Part shown: in pieces, positions 1 through 9,464 of the stretch
How positions within the stretch are numbered: the stretch's first letter is position 1
Layout: every line of letters begins with the position of its first letter
Source: Aggregatilineales bacterium
GTDB taxonomy: Bacteria; Chloroflexota; Anaerolineae; Aggregatilineales; Phototrophicaceae
Assembly: GCA_030834905.1 (NCBI GenBank)
Contig: JAUQWZ010000011.1
Coordinates: 248,001 to 312,000 of the forward strand
Length of the DNA: 64,000 nt
Direction of reading: 5' to 3'
The notes under the pieces: model-generated
What the model saw: only the letters and a program-made list of their open reading frames with translations
Told to the model about the DNA's origin: nothing
The model's database searches: none
Made by a program: the position numbers and the translations under genes

Positions 1-2
1 TG

Positions 3-704
3 AAGCGCAACGTGCTGGTCAAGGGCATCGGCAAGGACGACACCATCGAGCCGGATCTGATGACGTTTCGCCTTCAACCCGGCGACAAAATCGTCATGTG
101 TTCGGACGGCATGAGCGATAAAGTGGAACTGCACGAAATTGCCGAGGCAGTAACCCACCGCGATCTGCGCGACGTTCCGGCGTTCCTTGCCAACCTGGGC
201 GATCAGCGTGCCAGCCGGGACAACGTCAGCGTTATCTTCGTCGAAGCGGGCACGCAGGCAGTCCCGCAGGACTGGCATCCGCTGGCGCAGGAACGGGCAT
301 TTCTGGGCTTCAACTCCGGCTGGCGAATCGCGCTGAACAGCCGCGAGGCGGTCGGCGGCGGGACATCCACCCGCGCCCGCAATCTGCTGATCGGCGTCGC
401 GCTGGTCGTGGTGATCGCCATCATTGGCTTTCTGGTGCTCCAGGGACGCGGCGACGGCACCGCCCCGATTATGGCGCAGCCACCCGCCACCACCGCCGCG
501 CCCGACGAACCAACCGCGCCCCCAACCGACACGCCAACGATTACGCCGACGCCGTCGGACACGCCGACCCCAATGCCCACACTTACGCCGACCAATACAC
601 CGATACCGCCCACCAGCACGCTTGTCCCAACTCAAACGCTGCGTCCCAAACGGTTTGAGAGGCTGGCGGCTGATCGCGCAGGCTTAAGCAAACGAACGCC
701 CTGA
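3..704 (+). CDS. PP2C-family protein phosphatase, C-terminal part, membrane anchored (5' end outside window)
   Basis: The frame is open from base 3, so the N-terminus and most of the catalytic domain lie outside the window. What remains carries PP2C landmarks: a CSDGMSDKV segment (metal-binding Asp-Gly) near visible residue 33, and RASRDNVSVIFVE near residue 70, where the DN is the late metal-binding motif. One membrane helix follows (about residues 126-147), then a Pro/Thr-rich tail of TPT repeats that probably sits outside the membrane. PP2C enzymes remove phosphate from Ser/Thr. This one is the likely opponent of the kinase at 21429-24479 and would reset FHA-dependent contacts in the locus. 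The pairing is inferred from neighbourhood. Confidence 0.8.
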   Translation, partial: KRNVLVKGIGKDDTIEPDLMTFRLQPGDKIVMCSDGMSDKVELHEIAEAVTHRDLRDVPAFLANLGDQRASRDNVSVIFVEAGTQAVPQDWHPLAQERAFLGFNSGWRIALNSREAVGGGTSTRARNLLIGVALVVVIAIIGFLVLQGRGDGTAPIMAQPPATTAAPDEPTAPPTDTPTITPTPSDTPTPMPTLTPTNTPIPPTSTLVPTQTLRPKRFERLAADRAGLSKRTP

Positions 705-783
705 GCGCACGGGCGCGCAGTTGAGGCGAAAACTGTCTCTGTCCTGCAATATTGAGTCGTATTTTGAAGATTGGAGTTTGATT

Positions 784-2892
784 GTGACTTTGTACAGAAT
801 TCTCCGTCGGGCGCTTGGTACCACAGCGCTCATCGCGATCAGCCTGAGCCTGTGTCTTTCGGTGTCGGCGCAGACTGCCGGTCTCAATACCACTTCAACC
901 GGGGAATTTCTCGCCTACACCTGCACCTATAACGGCGGAACAAATCTGGCGGAAGTCCATGCCAGCGTCGCCGGACCCGACGGCGTGCCGCTGAACCCGC
1001 AGACCTACACCATCAACGTCACCAACGCAGCGGGTGAAGCCCTGCCGCCCGACGCGGCGGCGGTCACGCCGGCTGCCGCGCGCGCGCCTGTCCGCGTGAT
1101 CATGGTGCTGGATACCACGTCAACCATGCCGATCAACGAGGTGCGTAACGCCATCCGCGATCATCTGCTGCCGCGCCTGCTGATCGAGGACGAAATGGCG
1201 CTGCTTCAGTTTGATACCACCATTGCCCCGCTGACACAGTTCTATACCGATAAAAACGCCCTCTACAACGAACATATCGCCGATATTGAACTGCGCGAAG
1301 GCGACAACCGGCTGTACGACGCCGTGCTTCAGGCGGCAACCCTGACACAGCCAAACAGCCCGCTTCGGCAGGTCATCCTGGTGATCACCGATTCGCGGCG
1401 CGGCGCGCTGCCACAGGCGGGACAGTCGGACATCGTCACCCGCGCTCAGGCATCAAAAGCTCAGATTTTCACCATCGGTTTTGAATACGAGGACTATCCT
1501 GATCGGGAAGAATTGTTCGCGATTGCCGACGCCACGCGCGGTCGCGGGTGGGATTATCGCGGCGAGCGCTCGCGGTCAGCCGTCGAATCGGCGGTTGGCA
1601 CCAGCCTTGAGGCATTTTCCGCCACGCTCAATTCAGAAGTGATCATTGCCGTCGATATCGAGCGACAAACGCCGGATGAAACCGGACTGGTTCCGCTGAC
1701 TATCAGCCTGCTGCCCACCAGCGGCGGCGCGGCGCTCACCGATACCATAAGCTGCCCCATCACCGGACCCGCCCCCGAAACCGAAGCCAACGACCCGGCG
1801 GCGCTGCCGACCTTTACCATCGCCTTTGCCAACATCGTCAACAATCTGGTCGTCAATGAGCCGGTCAACGTCGAAGTCAGCGCCCAACCCGAAGATATCC
1901 CGCTTGAACTGCGCTTCGTCTTCTGGCTGGACGATGAAATGGACGATCAGTTCCCAGATGGCATTTACATCCTCGATACGCCGAGTCTGACGCCGGGCAA
2001 TCACACCCTGCGGGCGCAGCTTCGCGACGCGACCGACACTGTGGTCGCCTCGACTTCAACGGTCAACCTGGTGGTGCAGCGCGAGTTCCAGCTCAGCCTT
2101 GCGGGAGACAGCGCTACCAACCTCAGCGGTCCCGTCCAGTTCAACGTGTCGGGGGCTGAAGGGCTGCCGAGCGTCGAGTTTCTGGTCGCTTCCGCCGTCA
2201 ACCCAATCGTGACTCAGCCGCTTGGCACCGCCGAAGTAGCCGACGACGGCACTGCTTCGCTGACCATCCCGAACATTCAGGAAGACGCCAACCGCCTGTT
2301 CCCGAATCAGCAGACCTGGGAGCTTCAGGTCGTGGCGCGCGCGCCCGGCGAAACTGAAGATCAGCCCTTTGGCTTGAGCAATACCCTGCCTATCGCCGTC
2401 GCCGCTATTCCGCAGACGACCATCCCGCCAATTCTGCTGCCAATCGGGGTGTCGCTGCTGCTGGTAGGACTCAACTACGCCCTGCTGCGTCAGGTGCGCA
2501 GCGCCCGCATTCGCCGTTTTATCGAGTCGCCCGGCAGTCAGGATCTGGACGCCGAGCTGATGTCGGTCACCGTCAACCGCGCGGGCGTGAAACAGACCTA
2601 CACGCTCACGAAAAAGACGATGTTCGTCGGGCGCGGCTCCGGCAACGACATCAGCCTGGAAGACGATTCCAACGTCTCGCGTCAGCATGGCGTGCTCCTG
2701 TGGCGGCGCGGCACGTGGTGGTTCGCCAACCGCAAGCCGAAGGTCAAGACCAAGATCGACGGCAAGGTCTATCGCGGGTACACGCTGCACAAGCTGAAGC
2801 CGATGATGGAAATTCAGATCGGCGATTTCCAACTGGTGTTCCATTCGAACGCCCAGCGTGACATGTCTGACTTAATCAAAACCAACCTGTGA
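784..2892 (+). CDS. Secreted/membrane VWA-domain protein with C-terminal FHA domain
   Basis: I chose the GTG at 784 over an upstream TTG (721) because GGAG lies 8 bases before it and the protein then begins with a clean signal peptide (VTLYRILRR, hydrophobic run, VSAQ). The 702 residues hold a VWA domain (about 100-270) with a MIDAS-like DTTST at residue 110, Ig-like beta regions, a membrane helix (about 548-568), and a cytoplasmic FHA domain (about 606-685) with GRGSGNDI and SRQH motifs. The layout is an outside adhesion or sensor domain joined to an inside phospho-Thr reader. It starts 80 bases after the PP2C gene and is followed at once by another FHA protein, so it probably shares their transcript. 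The exact role is unknown. Confidence 0.82.
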   Translation: MTLYRILRRALGTTALIAISLSLCLSVSAQTAGLNTTSTGEFLAYTCTYNGGTNLAEVHASVAGPDGVPLNPQTYTINVTNAAGEALPPDAAAVTPAAARAPVRVIMVLDTTSTMPINEVRNAIRDHLLPRLLIEDEMALLQFDTTIAPLTQFYTDKNALYNEHIADIELREGDNRLYDAVLQAATLTQPNSPLRQVILVITDSRRGALPQAGQSDIVTRAQASKAQIFTIGFEYEDYPDREELFAIADATRGRGWDYRGERSRSAVESAVGTSLEAFSATLNSEVIIAVDIERQTPDETGLVPLTISLLPTSGGAALTDTISCPITGPAPETEANDPAALPTFTIAFANIVNNLVVNEPVNVEVSAQPEDIPLELRFVFWLDDEMDDQFPDGIYILDTPSLTPGNHTLRAQLRDATDTVVASTSTVNLVVQREFQLSLAGDSATNLSGPVQFNVSGAEGLPSVEFLVASAVNPIVTQPLGTAEVADDGTASLTIPNIQEDANRLFPNQQTWELQVVARAPGETEDQPFGLSNTLPIAVAAIPQTTIPPILLPIGVSLLLVGLNYALLRQVRSARIRRFIESPGSQDLDAELMSVTVNRAGVKQTYTLTKKTMFVGRGSGNDISLEDDSNVSRQHGVLLWRRGTWWFANRKPKVKTKIDGKVYRGYTLHKLKPMMEIQIGDFQLVFHSNAQRDMSDLIKTNL

Positions 2893-2901
2893 GCGAGATT
2901 G

Positions 2902-4203
2902 ATGGCAACGATTCGACTCCCGACCCAGATGGTACATGCCCGCCAGCAGTACGCCCTCACACTGAATGAATCGGTGACGGCGGGGCGGCTGGCGCGTTAT
3001 CTCTCGCAGCAGGAAGCCTACGTGGACGCGAGCACGCTCGAAGTGGCGCGCCCGGTGCTGCCCACGCAGCGCATTCAGGACGTTGACGTTCAGCCCGGCG
3101 ACCGGCTGGTCATCTTTACCGGCGACGCCGATAACGCCGAGCTTGCCGCCCCGCTGCGTCCGGGCGATAAGCTGGTAAAGTTTGCCGTTGGCGATGTCAT
3201 GGTTGCGTCACGCGGCAAGAAAAGCCTGCTCATCGGCAAGCCCGACGGTCCCCGCGAGACGGCAGTGGACATTGACCTGCGCAACTTTATCTCGCCAAAG
3301 TCGCTGAACTTCATCTCGCGCGAATGTCTGCGCCTGGACTATGACGAACGTAACAAGACCTGGTTCGCTAACAAAGTGGGGCGCACCCGCGTGCTGCTGG
3401 ACGAGTATGAAATCGGGGCGGATAAAGTGCCGCTGGGCGACCACGTCATGCTGCGCTTCTACCGCGCCAACGACGACCCGCGCACGACTCGCCCGCTGGG
3501 CGAAATTCGCGCTATGGTCGAAACCGTGGAGTCGCGCGACGACATCCTCTATATCGAACAGGGAAGCCACTTCGTCAACATGCAGGTGGGCGTGCCGCGC
3601 GAGAGCGTCGCCCTCAATGTTTCGGAGAATGTGCTGCTGGCGCAGATCGTCACCGGGCTGGCAGCCTTCCACCGCGCCGGTATTCCCCAGAACGCAACGC
3701 TGTACCTGCTGCGGCTGCTCGCGCCGGAAACGCGCGTCGGCGAAATCACGCTTGGGCAGGACGAGTTCCTCTATACTTCGCGCAGCCAGTCATATGCCCA
3801 TAACCTGCTTGTCCTGCGCGATATTCACGACCCCGAACGCCTGTTTGAGCTGTCGGCTGGCTTGGAAGACGACGAAAAGCTGGTGGGGCGGCGCTCCGAT
3901 TCCAATGCTGAAGACCCGGAACTGGATGTCGATCTGTTTGCGGTGCTGGTCGGGCGCAGCAATAACCCCGACGCCTTCAAGAGCATTTCGCGCCGCCAGC
4001 TTCGGATTTACTACCGCGCCGCCGAAAATACCTGGTGGATACGCCCTGAGGAGCGCAGTTCGGTGCCGGTGTTCCTCAACAACACCCGCGTCACCAGCAG
4101 CACGCCTACGCAGATGACGTCAGGCGATGTGATCAGCATCGGGCAGACGGTCGATAATTACTATGCCCGGCTGGAAGTCGAAATCACGTCCAAAGCAGAG
4201 TGA
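2902..4203 (+). CDS. Multi-FHA-like cytoplasmic protein with possible ubiquitin-like N-terminus
   Basis: The start is ATG 2902, three bases after a TTG alternative and 9 bases after the upstream stop. The protein has 433 residues, no signal peptide and no membrane helix. Residues 1-75 look like a beta-grasp/ubiquitin-like fold (beta strands, 'VGRLARYL'-like helix, '..VQPGDRLVIF' end), reminiscent of EsaB/YukD of type VII systems. This is a pattern impression only. Residues about 105-195 and 350-425 resemble FHA domains: LLIGKP...FISRECLRL and LVGRSNN...SISRRQLRIYY...PVFLNNTRV. The middle section is helical and unassigned. It probably acts as a phospho-dependent scaffold with the VWA-FHA protein upstream. 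Confidence 0.65.
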   Translation: MATIRLPTQMVHARQQYALTLNESVTAGRLARYLSQQEAYVDASTLEVARPVLPTQRIQDVDVQPGDRLVIFTGDADNAELAAPLRPGDKLVKFAVGDVMVASRGKKSLLIGKPDGPRETAVDIDLRNFISPKSLNFISRECLRLDYDERNKTWFANKVGRTRVLLDEYEIGADKVPLGDHVMLRFYRANDDPRTTRPLGEIRAMVETVESRDDILYIEQGSHFVNMQVGVPRESVALNVSENVLLAQIVTGLAAFHRAGIPQNATLYLLRLLAPETRVGEITLGQDEFLYTSRSQSYAHNLLVLRDIHDPERLFELSAGLEDDEKLVGRRSDSNAEDPELDVDLFAVLVGRSNNPDAFKSISRRQLRIYYRAAENTWWIRPEERSSVPVFLNNTRVTSSTPTQMTSGDVISIGQTVDNYYARLEVEITSKAE

Positions 4204-4230
4204 GGTGCGCAGGTCACGAATTGGCAGGGT

Positions 4231-4275
4231 GTGGGGAAAAACGCGGGCGTGCCGCGCCCCCACTGTCCCTTTTTG
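4231..4275. terminator. Candidate bidirectional terminator between convergent genes
   Basis: A GTGGGG/CCCCAC outer stem and a CGCGG/CCGCG inner stem (4231-4263) are followed by CCCTTTTT. It lies between the ends of the FHA gene (plus) and the PAAR gene (minus). Confidence 0.45.
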
Positions 4276-4290
4276 ACTCAATGCTTGTCT

Positions 4291-4683
4291 CTACCCGATC
4301 ATCACGGTGCTGATGGCGAGCACCTTCCCCACCGGCATATCGGCGGGATCGTTACAGGTCATTGCGGTATCGCCGTTGCGCGCCGCCGGTTTGTTGTTGA
4401 TAAAGACCGTCGTGCTGCCCATGATAATCTTCCCCTGGTTGGATGGCGGTTTCTGGAAGGGACCCCCCTGGGGAATGTGCGGCGGCGTATTCATCGCCGT
4501 ACTGCCTACAGTCGCGGCAGGCATACTCATAATCTTGACGTTGGTGCTGCAGTCGCCGTTGATAATGCCAACGAACGGATGCGGCAGCGGCGTAGGCACG
4601 GGCCCACCCGGACTCGGAATCATGATGATATGCGTATCAGTAGCCATAATCTGATCGCCCTGTTTGGCGGCTGGCTGTCCCAT
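4291..4683 (-). CDS. PAAR-domain spike-tip protein
   Basis: The 130 residues carry a literal PAAR motif (NNKPAARNGD, residues 97-106) within a Gly/Pro-rich beta repeat pattern (IPSPGGPVPTPLPHPF, KIIMGSTTVFINNKPAAR). PAAR proteins form the sharp, often metal-stabilised cone that caps VgrG-like spikes of contractile systems. Here the partner would be the spike encoded at 15076-16812. It is the only CIS gene on the minus strand, read away from the AAA+ ATPase gene across a 314-base divergent spacer. An AAGGAG ribosome site precedes the ATG. There is no fused effector domain, so it is a bare tip. Confidence 0.85.
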   Translation of the reverse strand: MGQPAAKQGDQIMATDTHIIMIPSPGGPVPTPLPHPFVGIINGDCSTNVKIMSMPAATVGSTAMNTPPHIPQGGPFQKPPSNQGKIIMGSTTVFINNKPAARNGDTAMTCNDPADMPVGKVLAISTVMIG

Positions 4684-4997
4684 GTTTACGTGACTCCTTC
4701 GGATTTCCGGGCATTCGTAAGAACGAATTTTTACAACTTCTGTACAGAATCTTTAATGGTTCACGCGACAATGTCGCTTGCTCCTTAAATGAGAATAAGC
4801 TAAGATGCTTTCTAGGGCAAGCTGCCCAACTAACTATTTTCGCCGTCAACAACTCCAATATTTCCAGCATCCCGAACGCATCCTGATCCTGGAGCGAGAG
4901 GGCATTGTCGTGAACCAGCGTATTTTATGGAAGAAAACGCGGTTGTTTGTCATTCATATGATTAATTCCGAGACGTTCATCGGAGAGGTATGACCCG
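4684..4997. other. Divergent AT-rich spacer between PAAR and AAA+ ATPase genes
   Basis: This 314-base stretch is clearly more AT-rich than its flanks and should hold the promoters for both directions. It contains a small inverted repeat ATTCGT-aaga-ACGAAT followed by T's (4713-4732) and GGCAAGCTGCCC (4817-4828). A 62-codon open frame (4805-4993) crosses it, but it has no convincing ribosome site or recognisable family and I do not call it a gene. Confidence 0.5.
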
Positions 4998-7052
4998 ATG
5001 AATGTTGCCAATCTACTCCACCTTCAATCCGCTCTGGTCTGGGTCGATGACCTGATACGAGCAGCGGCAGCGCGCGCGCAGGCATCTGGTCAGGACCCGA
5101 CCGATGCGCTGCGCGGGCTGATTATCTCCGACGAAGATGTCGCCACAAACCTCGCGCGCACCGCCATGGAAGGACAATGGGCGCAGCATGGCGAGGCGTT
5201 CCAGCTTCCCGAATTCCCGATACCGGATGATCCTGAACTGCCGCTTGCCCGGCTGATTCGCCTGTTTGACCTGAGTTCGCTCGACTGCTACATCCTGATG
5301 CTCTGCCTTGCGCCAGAGCTTGACCGGCGCTACGAACGGCTGTACGGCTACTTGCAGGACGACGTTTCGCAGCGCCGCCCCACTGTCAACCTGATGATGA
5401 ACCTGCTCGGCGGCACGATCCCTGAGCGTTTTACAGTGTGGGAACGGCTGACCCCGACCATGCCGCTTCGGCTGCATCACCTGATTGAGTGCCTGCCCGA
5501 TCCCGGTCAGCACCATCCGATCTTCCTCGCGCACCATCTCAAGGTCGATCATCGCATCCTCGCCTACCTGCTGGGCGACGCCGAGACAGATCAGCGGCTA
5601 AAGCTGGCGATTCAATATCAGAAACCGGGCGAAAACCAGTTTCTGCCCGACTCCATCCGGCGCGTATTTGACGAATCGCCGATGATTTACCTTCAGGGGC
5701 GCAGGGGCATCGGTCGCGCCGGTGCTGCCGCGGCGTTGTGCGCCGAATTTGGGCTGTCGCTGCTAAGCGTCGATCTGGCGCAGTTGGCGAAGCTCGAAAT
5801 CCCGCTGTCGCTCGGCTGGAAACTGGCGCTGCGGGAAGCGCGGCTGGCAAACGCGGCGCTGCTGCTCGACTCGTGGGAAAGCTGCCTCGATGAAAACGAT
5901 CTGCCGCCTGCCGAACTGTGGTCGGACTTGCAGACCTTCGAGCGACCGCTGTTCCTGTGCAGCACCGAGTCCTGGGAACCGCAAAACGCCGACCGTATGC
6001 GCCGTATGCTGCGCATCACCTTCACGGTGCCCGGTTATGATGAACGCCGCCGCGCCTGGGAATCGGCGCTCGGCGTGCAGGGCGTGGCGGTGGATGAAAG
6101 CTCGCTGGACGAATTGGTCACCAAATTCAAACTGACGCCTGAGCAGATCGCCAACGCGGTGCATACGGCAGTCGATCTCGCGATTTCGCGCGGCGAGGAA
6201 GTCCGCGCCGCTGACCTGTACGCGGGCGCGCAGGCGCACACCGGCATGAAGCTGGGACGTCTTGCCCGCCGGATTATGCCGCGCTACACCTGGAGCGATC
6301 TCGTCCTGCCGCCGGATCGTCTGGAGCAGCTTCAGGAAATCTGCGCCCGTATTCGCTACGCCCACACCGTCAACGAGCGCTGGGGCTATATCCGCCGCGT
6401 GGCGGCGTCGCCGGGCGTGACCGTCCTGTTCGCCGGTGAAAGCGGCACCGGCAAAACGCTCGCCGCCGAAGTCATCGCCAACGATCTGGGGCTGGCGCTG
6501 TACAAGATCGATCTGTCCACCGTCGTCAGCAAGTACATTGGCGAGACGGAAAAGAACCTGGCGTTAGTGTTCAACGCCGCCGAAGCCAGCAACGCCGTCC
6601 TCTTTTTTGACGAGGCGGACGCGCTGTTTGGCAAGCGTTCGGAAGTGAAGGACGCCCATGACCGCTACGCCAATTTAGAGGTCGCCTATCTGCTTCAGCA
6701 GTTAGAAGCTTACGAAGGCGTGGCAATTTTGGCGACCAACTTACGACAAAACCTGGATGAGGCGTTCACGCGCCGCCTGAGCTTCATGGTGGACTTTCCG
6801 TTTCCAGAGAAAGAATACCGGCTGCACATCTGGGCGTCTCATTTCCCGTCAGAAGCGCCGCTTGGGGGCGATGTCAGCCTCAACGAACTGGCGGATCGCT
6901 ACCCGCTGGCGGGTGGCAACATTCGTAACGCGGCAATCGCCGCCGCTTATCTGGCGGCAGCCGACGGCGGCGTTATCACGATGGCGCACGTTCGCAACGC
7001 CATCCGGCGCGAGCATCAAAAAATGGGCAGGTTACTGGACGACACAAATTGA
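4998..7052 (+). CDS. CIS-associated AAA+ ATPase (Afp15/Pvc15-like)
   Basis: GGAGAGG precedes ATG 4998. The 684 residues comprise an N-terminal helical domain (1-200), a degenerate AAA module (about 215-410) whose Walker A is eroded (GRRGIGRAG, lacking GK[ST]), and an intact C-terminal AAA+ module with Walker A GESGTGKT (480-487), Walker B VLFFDEADALFG (about 533-544) and an arginine-rich sensor region. CIS and phage-like particles often encode such an ATPase. Afp15/Pvc15 is required for assembly or stability of the particle, probably by remodelling sheath or other subunits. It starts the main plus-strand CIS operon, 16 bases before the cap gene. Confidence 0.88.
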   Translation: MNVANLLHLQSALVWVDDLIRAAAARAQASGQDPTDALRGLIISDEDVATNLARTAMEGQWAQHGEAFQLPEFPIPDDPELPLARLIRLFDLSSLDCYILMLCLAPELDRRYERLYGYLQDDVSQRRPTVNLMMNLLGGTIPERFTVWERLTPTMPLRLHHLIECLPDPGQHHPIFLAHHLKVDHRILAYLLGDAETDQRLKLAIQYQKPGENQFLPDSIRRVFDESPMIYLQGRRGIGRAGAAAALCAEFGLSLLSVDLAQLAKLEIPLSLGWKLALREARLANAALLLDSWESCLDENDLPPAELWSDLQTFERPLFLCSTESWEPQNADRMRRMLRITFTVPGYDERRRAWESALGVQGVAVDESSLDELVTKFKLTPEQIANAVHTAVDLAISRGEEVRAADLYAGAQAHTGMKLGRLARRIMPRYTWSDLVLPPDRLEQLQEICARIRYAHTVNERWGYIRRVAASPGVTVLFAGESGTGKTLAAEVIANDLGLALYKIDLSTVVSKYIGETEKNLALVFNAAEASNAVLFFDEADALFGKRSEVKDAHDRYANLEVAYLLQQLEAYEGVAILATNLRQNLDEAFTRRLSFMVDFPFPEKEYRLHIWASHFPSEAPLGGDVSLNELADRYPLAGGNIRNAAIAAAYLAAADGGVITMAHVRNAIRREHQKMGRLLDDTN

Positions 7053-7068
7053 GGCAGCGAAACGACTA

Positions 7069-7752
7069 ATGATTCAGGACCTGGACAAAACGATTGAGAA
7101 GCTTATTTACGAGCGCGGCAAGCTGAACCGGAACGAGATCGATATTTCGTTCGAGCAGCCAACCGGCGAATGGTCGGCGCGTTTGAACCGCCCTACGCTG
7201 AGCTGCTGGTGCTACGACTTGCGCGAAAATGTAAAGTTGCGCAGTATGGATATGAACGTAACACAGCGCGATGCCAACAACGCTCGTATTTCCCTGCGCC
7301 CACTGCGCTACGATGTCATGTATCTCGTCACCGCGTGGGCACGCCGTATCGAGGACGAGCACCAGCTCATCTGGCGCGCGCTGGGGGCGCTGGTACAGGT
7401 GCCGAAGCTCGATCCCGATGAATGTGAGGGCGCGCTGCGCGACCAGGCGTTTGATATTCCACTGGTCGTCGCCAACGTCACCGACCGAATGCCGAGCATG
7501 ACTGACCTGTGGAGCGTGCTCGACAACCAGATGCGCCTGGGCTTCTCCCTTGTGGCAACCCTGGCGCTCGACAGTGGGCGCGGTTTCGACGCGCCGCTGG
7601 TGTTCGAGCGCGTCATCGGTGTGGGTCAGGCTGAACACCCCGAAGAGCGCCGCCTGACGGTGCCAGACGATGAGATTCGCCGCAAGGTCGAACCCGCGTC
7701 CGGTGAAGACGGAGCGCCTCCGCGAGGCGGACGCTCCACCAGAAAGAAGTAA
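7069..7752 (+). CDS. DUF4255/Pvc16-N family CIS cap (tail terminator) protein
   Basis: I place the start at ATG 7069, inside a longer open frame, because the family signature begins there (MIQDLDKTIEKLIYERG) and the upstream part only shadows the ATPase gene. The 227 residues follow the DUF4255 pattern: an N-terminal helix, ISFEQP (residues 25-30), a central YDVMYLVTAWA segment (about residues 82-92), then LGRxL-like and VVANV strands. Family members such as Afp16/Pvc16 cap the distal end of tube and sheath and stop elongation. The last 30 residues are charged and disordered (EDGAPPRGGRSTRKK). A hairpin with a T tract follows the gene. Confidence 0.85.
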   Translation: MIQDLDKTIEKLIYERGKLNRNEIDISFEQPTGEWSARLNRPTLSCWCYDLRENVKLRSMDMNVTQRDANNARISLRPLRYDVMYLVTAWARRIEDEHQLIWRALGALVQVPKLDPDECEGALRDQAFDIPLVVANVTDRMPSMTDLWSVLDNQMRLGFSLVATLALDSGRGFDAPLVFERVIGVGQAEHPEERRLTVPDDEIRRKVEPASGEDGAPPRGGRSTRKK

Positions 7753-7758
7753 GCACGC

Positions 7759-7779
7759 CTCAGCCAGCGGCTGAGTTTT
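7759..7779 (+). terminator. Hairpin with T-tract between cap and sheath genes
   Basis: CTCAGCC-agc-GGCTGAG followed by TTTT forms a 7-bp stem with a 3-base loop. It could terminate or attenuate the ATPase-cap message, so that the abundant sheath is made from its own transcript or a processed end. Confidence 0.6.
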
Positions 7780-7843
7780 GCAGCCAGGGCATCCAACCCA
7801 GGGTGTCCGCCGTACTTGTCCGAACTTAATAAGGAGAGTTTCA

Positions 7844-9442
7844 ATGTCGCCGAGCTATCTTTCACCGGGTGTCTACGTTGAAGAAGTAGACAAAGGCACT
7901 AAGCCAATTGAAGCCGTCGGCACCGCCGTCGCCGCTTTCGTTGGCTACACCGAGCGTGCCGCCGATCTGCGCGATGACGAGGTCATTTCGCTGCTCGGAA
8001 AGCCGACGCTCGTCACCAACTGGAGCCAGTATGTCCAGAAGTACGGCAGTTTCGTCGAGGGCGCGTTCCTGCCCGATTCGGTGTACGGGTATTTCGCCAA
8101 CGGTGGCGGCAACTGCTATATCGTCAGCATCAAGACGCTCGGCGCTTCGGATGATCCCGAACTGTCGTCGTCGGCGGCGGTTGCCGTTCCCAGCCTGGAT
8201 GGCAAGACGCAGAACCTGCTGGAATTCACCGCCCGACAGGGTGGCACGTCTGGCAATGGTCTGCGGGTAGACGTTCGTCATGCGCCCGCAGCCAAGGACA
8301 AAGCAGCCGAAGCGTCCGGCAAGGAACTGGCACCGTCCGAATACACCGTCGTCGTCAGCCTTAACGGGCAGGCGATGGAAACCTTCGATGGTCTGACCAG
8401 CGGCAAAGGCGAGAAGGGTGTTGAAACTGCCGTCAAGACCCGTTCCAAGCTGATCGATGTCAAGGTCACCGGCAAGGGTGATATGATCCCGGCGGAGGGC
8501 ACTTACCAGCTCGAAGGCGGCGAGATCAAGACCAAAGCCGTCACCCTCAAGGACTATCAGGGCAGCGTCTCGGAGCGCAGCGGTATCGGCGGGCTTGAGC
8601 CGCTGGACGACGTCACCATGATCTGCGTGCCGGATCTGATGGCAAGCTACTCGGCTGGCGAGATCGACATGAAGGGCGTGCAGTCGGTTCAGCAGGCGGT
8701 CATTGACTACTGCGAGAATGTTCGCTACTGCTTCGCCGTCCTCGACTGCCCTCCCGGCTTGATGCCGCAGGAAATGAAAGAATGGCGCAATACCGTCAAC
8801 TATGACAGCAGCCGCGCCGCCGTTTACTATCCCTGGATCGAAGTCGCCGACATGACCGGCAGCAATGGGCGCACCCGCCTGATTCCGCCGTCGGGTCACA
8901 TGGCAGGTGTTTACGGTCGCGTCGATGGCACCCGTGGCGTTCACAAAGCGCCGGGCAATGAAGTCATTCGCGGCGCGCTGGGGCTTGAAGTCCAGGTCAC
9001 TAAGGGCGAGCACGACATCCTCAACCCGATTGGCGTCAACGTTATCCGTTCGTTCCCCGGTCGCGGCATCCGTATCTGGGGCGCGCGCACGCTGTCGAGC
9101 GATCCGTCATGGCGCTATATCAACGTTCGCCGTCTGTTCAACATGGTCGAGGAAAGCATCGAGCGCGGCACTCAGTGGGTGGTGTTCGAGCCGAACGACC
9201 AGAACCTGTGGGCGCGTGTCCGCCGTGACGTTTCGGCGTTCCTCAGCCTGGTATGGCGCAGCGGCGCGCTCTTTGGCACGACGCCAGAAGCCGCCTTCTA
9301 CGTCAAATGCGACGCCGAGAACAACCCGCCAGAAGTGCGCGACGTCGGTCAGTTGATCGTGGAAGTGGGACTTTCGCCCGTGAAACCGGCAGAATTCGTG
9401 ATCTTCCGTATCAGCCAGTGGGCTGGTCCCAGCTCTGAGTAA
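7844..9442 (+). CDS. Contractile tail sheath protein
   Basis: AAGGAG sits 8 bases before ATG 7844. The longer frame back to 7778 lacks a ribosome site. The 532 residues start with the classic sheath opening SPGVYVEEVDKGTKPIEAVGTAVAAFVGYTERA and end with the conserved handshake region (FEPNDQNLWARVRRDVSAFLSLVWRSGAL...VEVGLSPVKPAEFVIFRISQ), the part exchanged between sheath subunits. Residues about 120-260 form a variable outer domain. Sheath hexamers surround the inner tube and contract to drive it through a membrane. Only one sheath gene is present, unlike Afp/PVC particles, which encode two or three. Confidence 0.95.
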   Translation: MSPSYLSPGVYVEEVDKGTKPIEAVGTAVAAFVGYTERAADLRDDEVISLLGKPTLVTNWSQYVQKYGSFVEGAFLPDSVYGYFANGGGNCYIVSIKTLGASDDPELSSSAAVAVPSLDGKTQNLLEFTARQGGTSGNGLRVDVRHAPAAKDKAAEASGKELAPSEYTVVVSLNGQAMETFDGLTSGKGEKGVETAVKTRSKLIDVKVTGKGDMIPAEGTYQLEGGEIKTKAVTLKDYQGSVSERSGIGGLEPLDDVTMICVPDLMASYSAGEIDMKGVQSVQQAVIDYCENVRYCFAVLDCPPGLMPQEMKEWRNTVNYDSSRAAVYYPWIEVADMTGSNGRTRLIPPSGHMAGVYGRVDGTRGVHKAPGNEVIRGALGLEVQVTKGEHDILNPIGVNVIRSFPGRGIRIWGARTLSSDPSWRYINVRRLFNMVEESIERGTQWVVFEPNDQNLWARVRRDVSAFLSLVWRSGALFGTTPEAAFYVKCDAENNPPEVRDVGQLIVEVGLSPVKPAEFVIFRISQWAGPSSE

Positions 9443-9464
9443 TCTTGCAGGTTAAACCAAGGCG

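Noticed and set aside
4231..4788. 185-codon plus-strand frame opposite the PAAR gene
   Set aside because: It is the antisense shadow of the PAAR gene. Only the minus-strand reading shows a protein family.
4805..4993. 62-codon open frame just before the AAA+ ATPase gene
   Set aside because: No ribosome site, no recognisable family, and it fills an AT-rich divergent promoter region. The ATPase has its own RBS.
7862..9013. 383-codon minus-strand frame across the sheath gene
   Set aside because: Long antisense frames are expected in GC-rich coding DNA. The plus strand encodes an unmistakable sheath protein with RBS.
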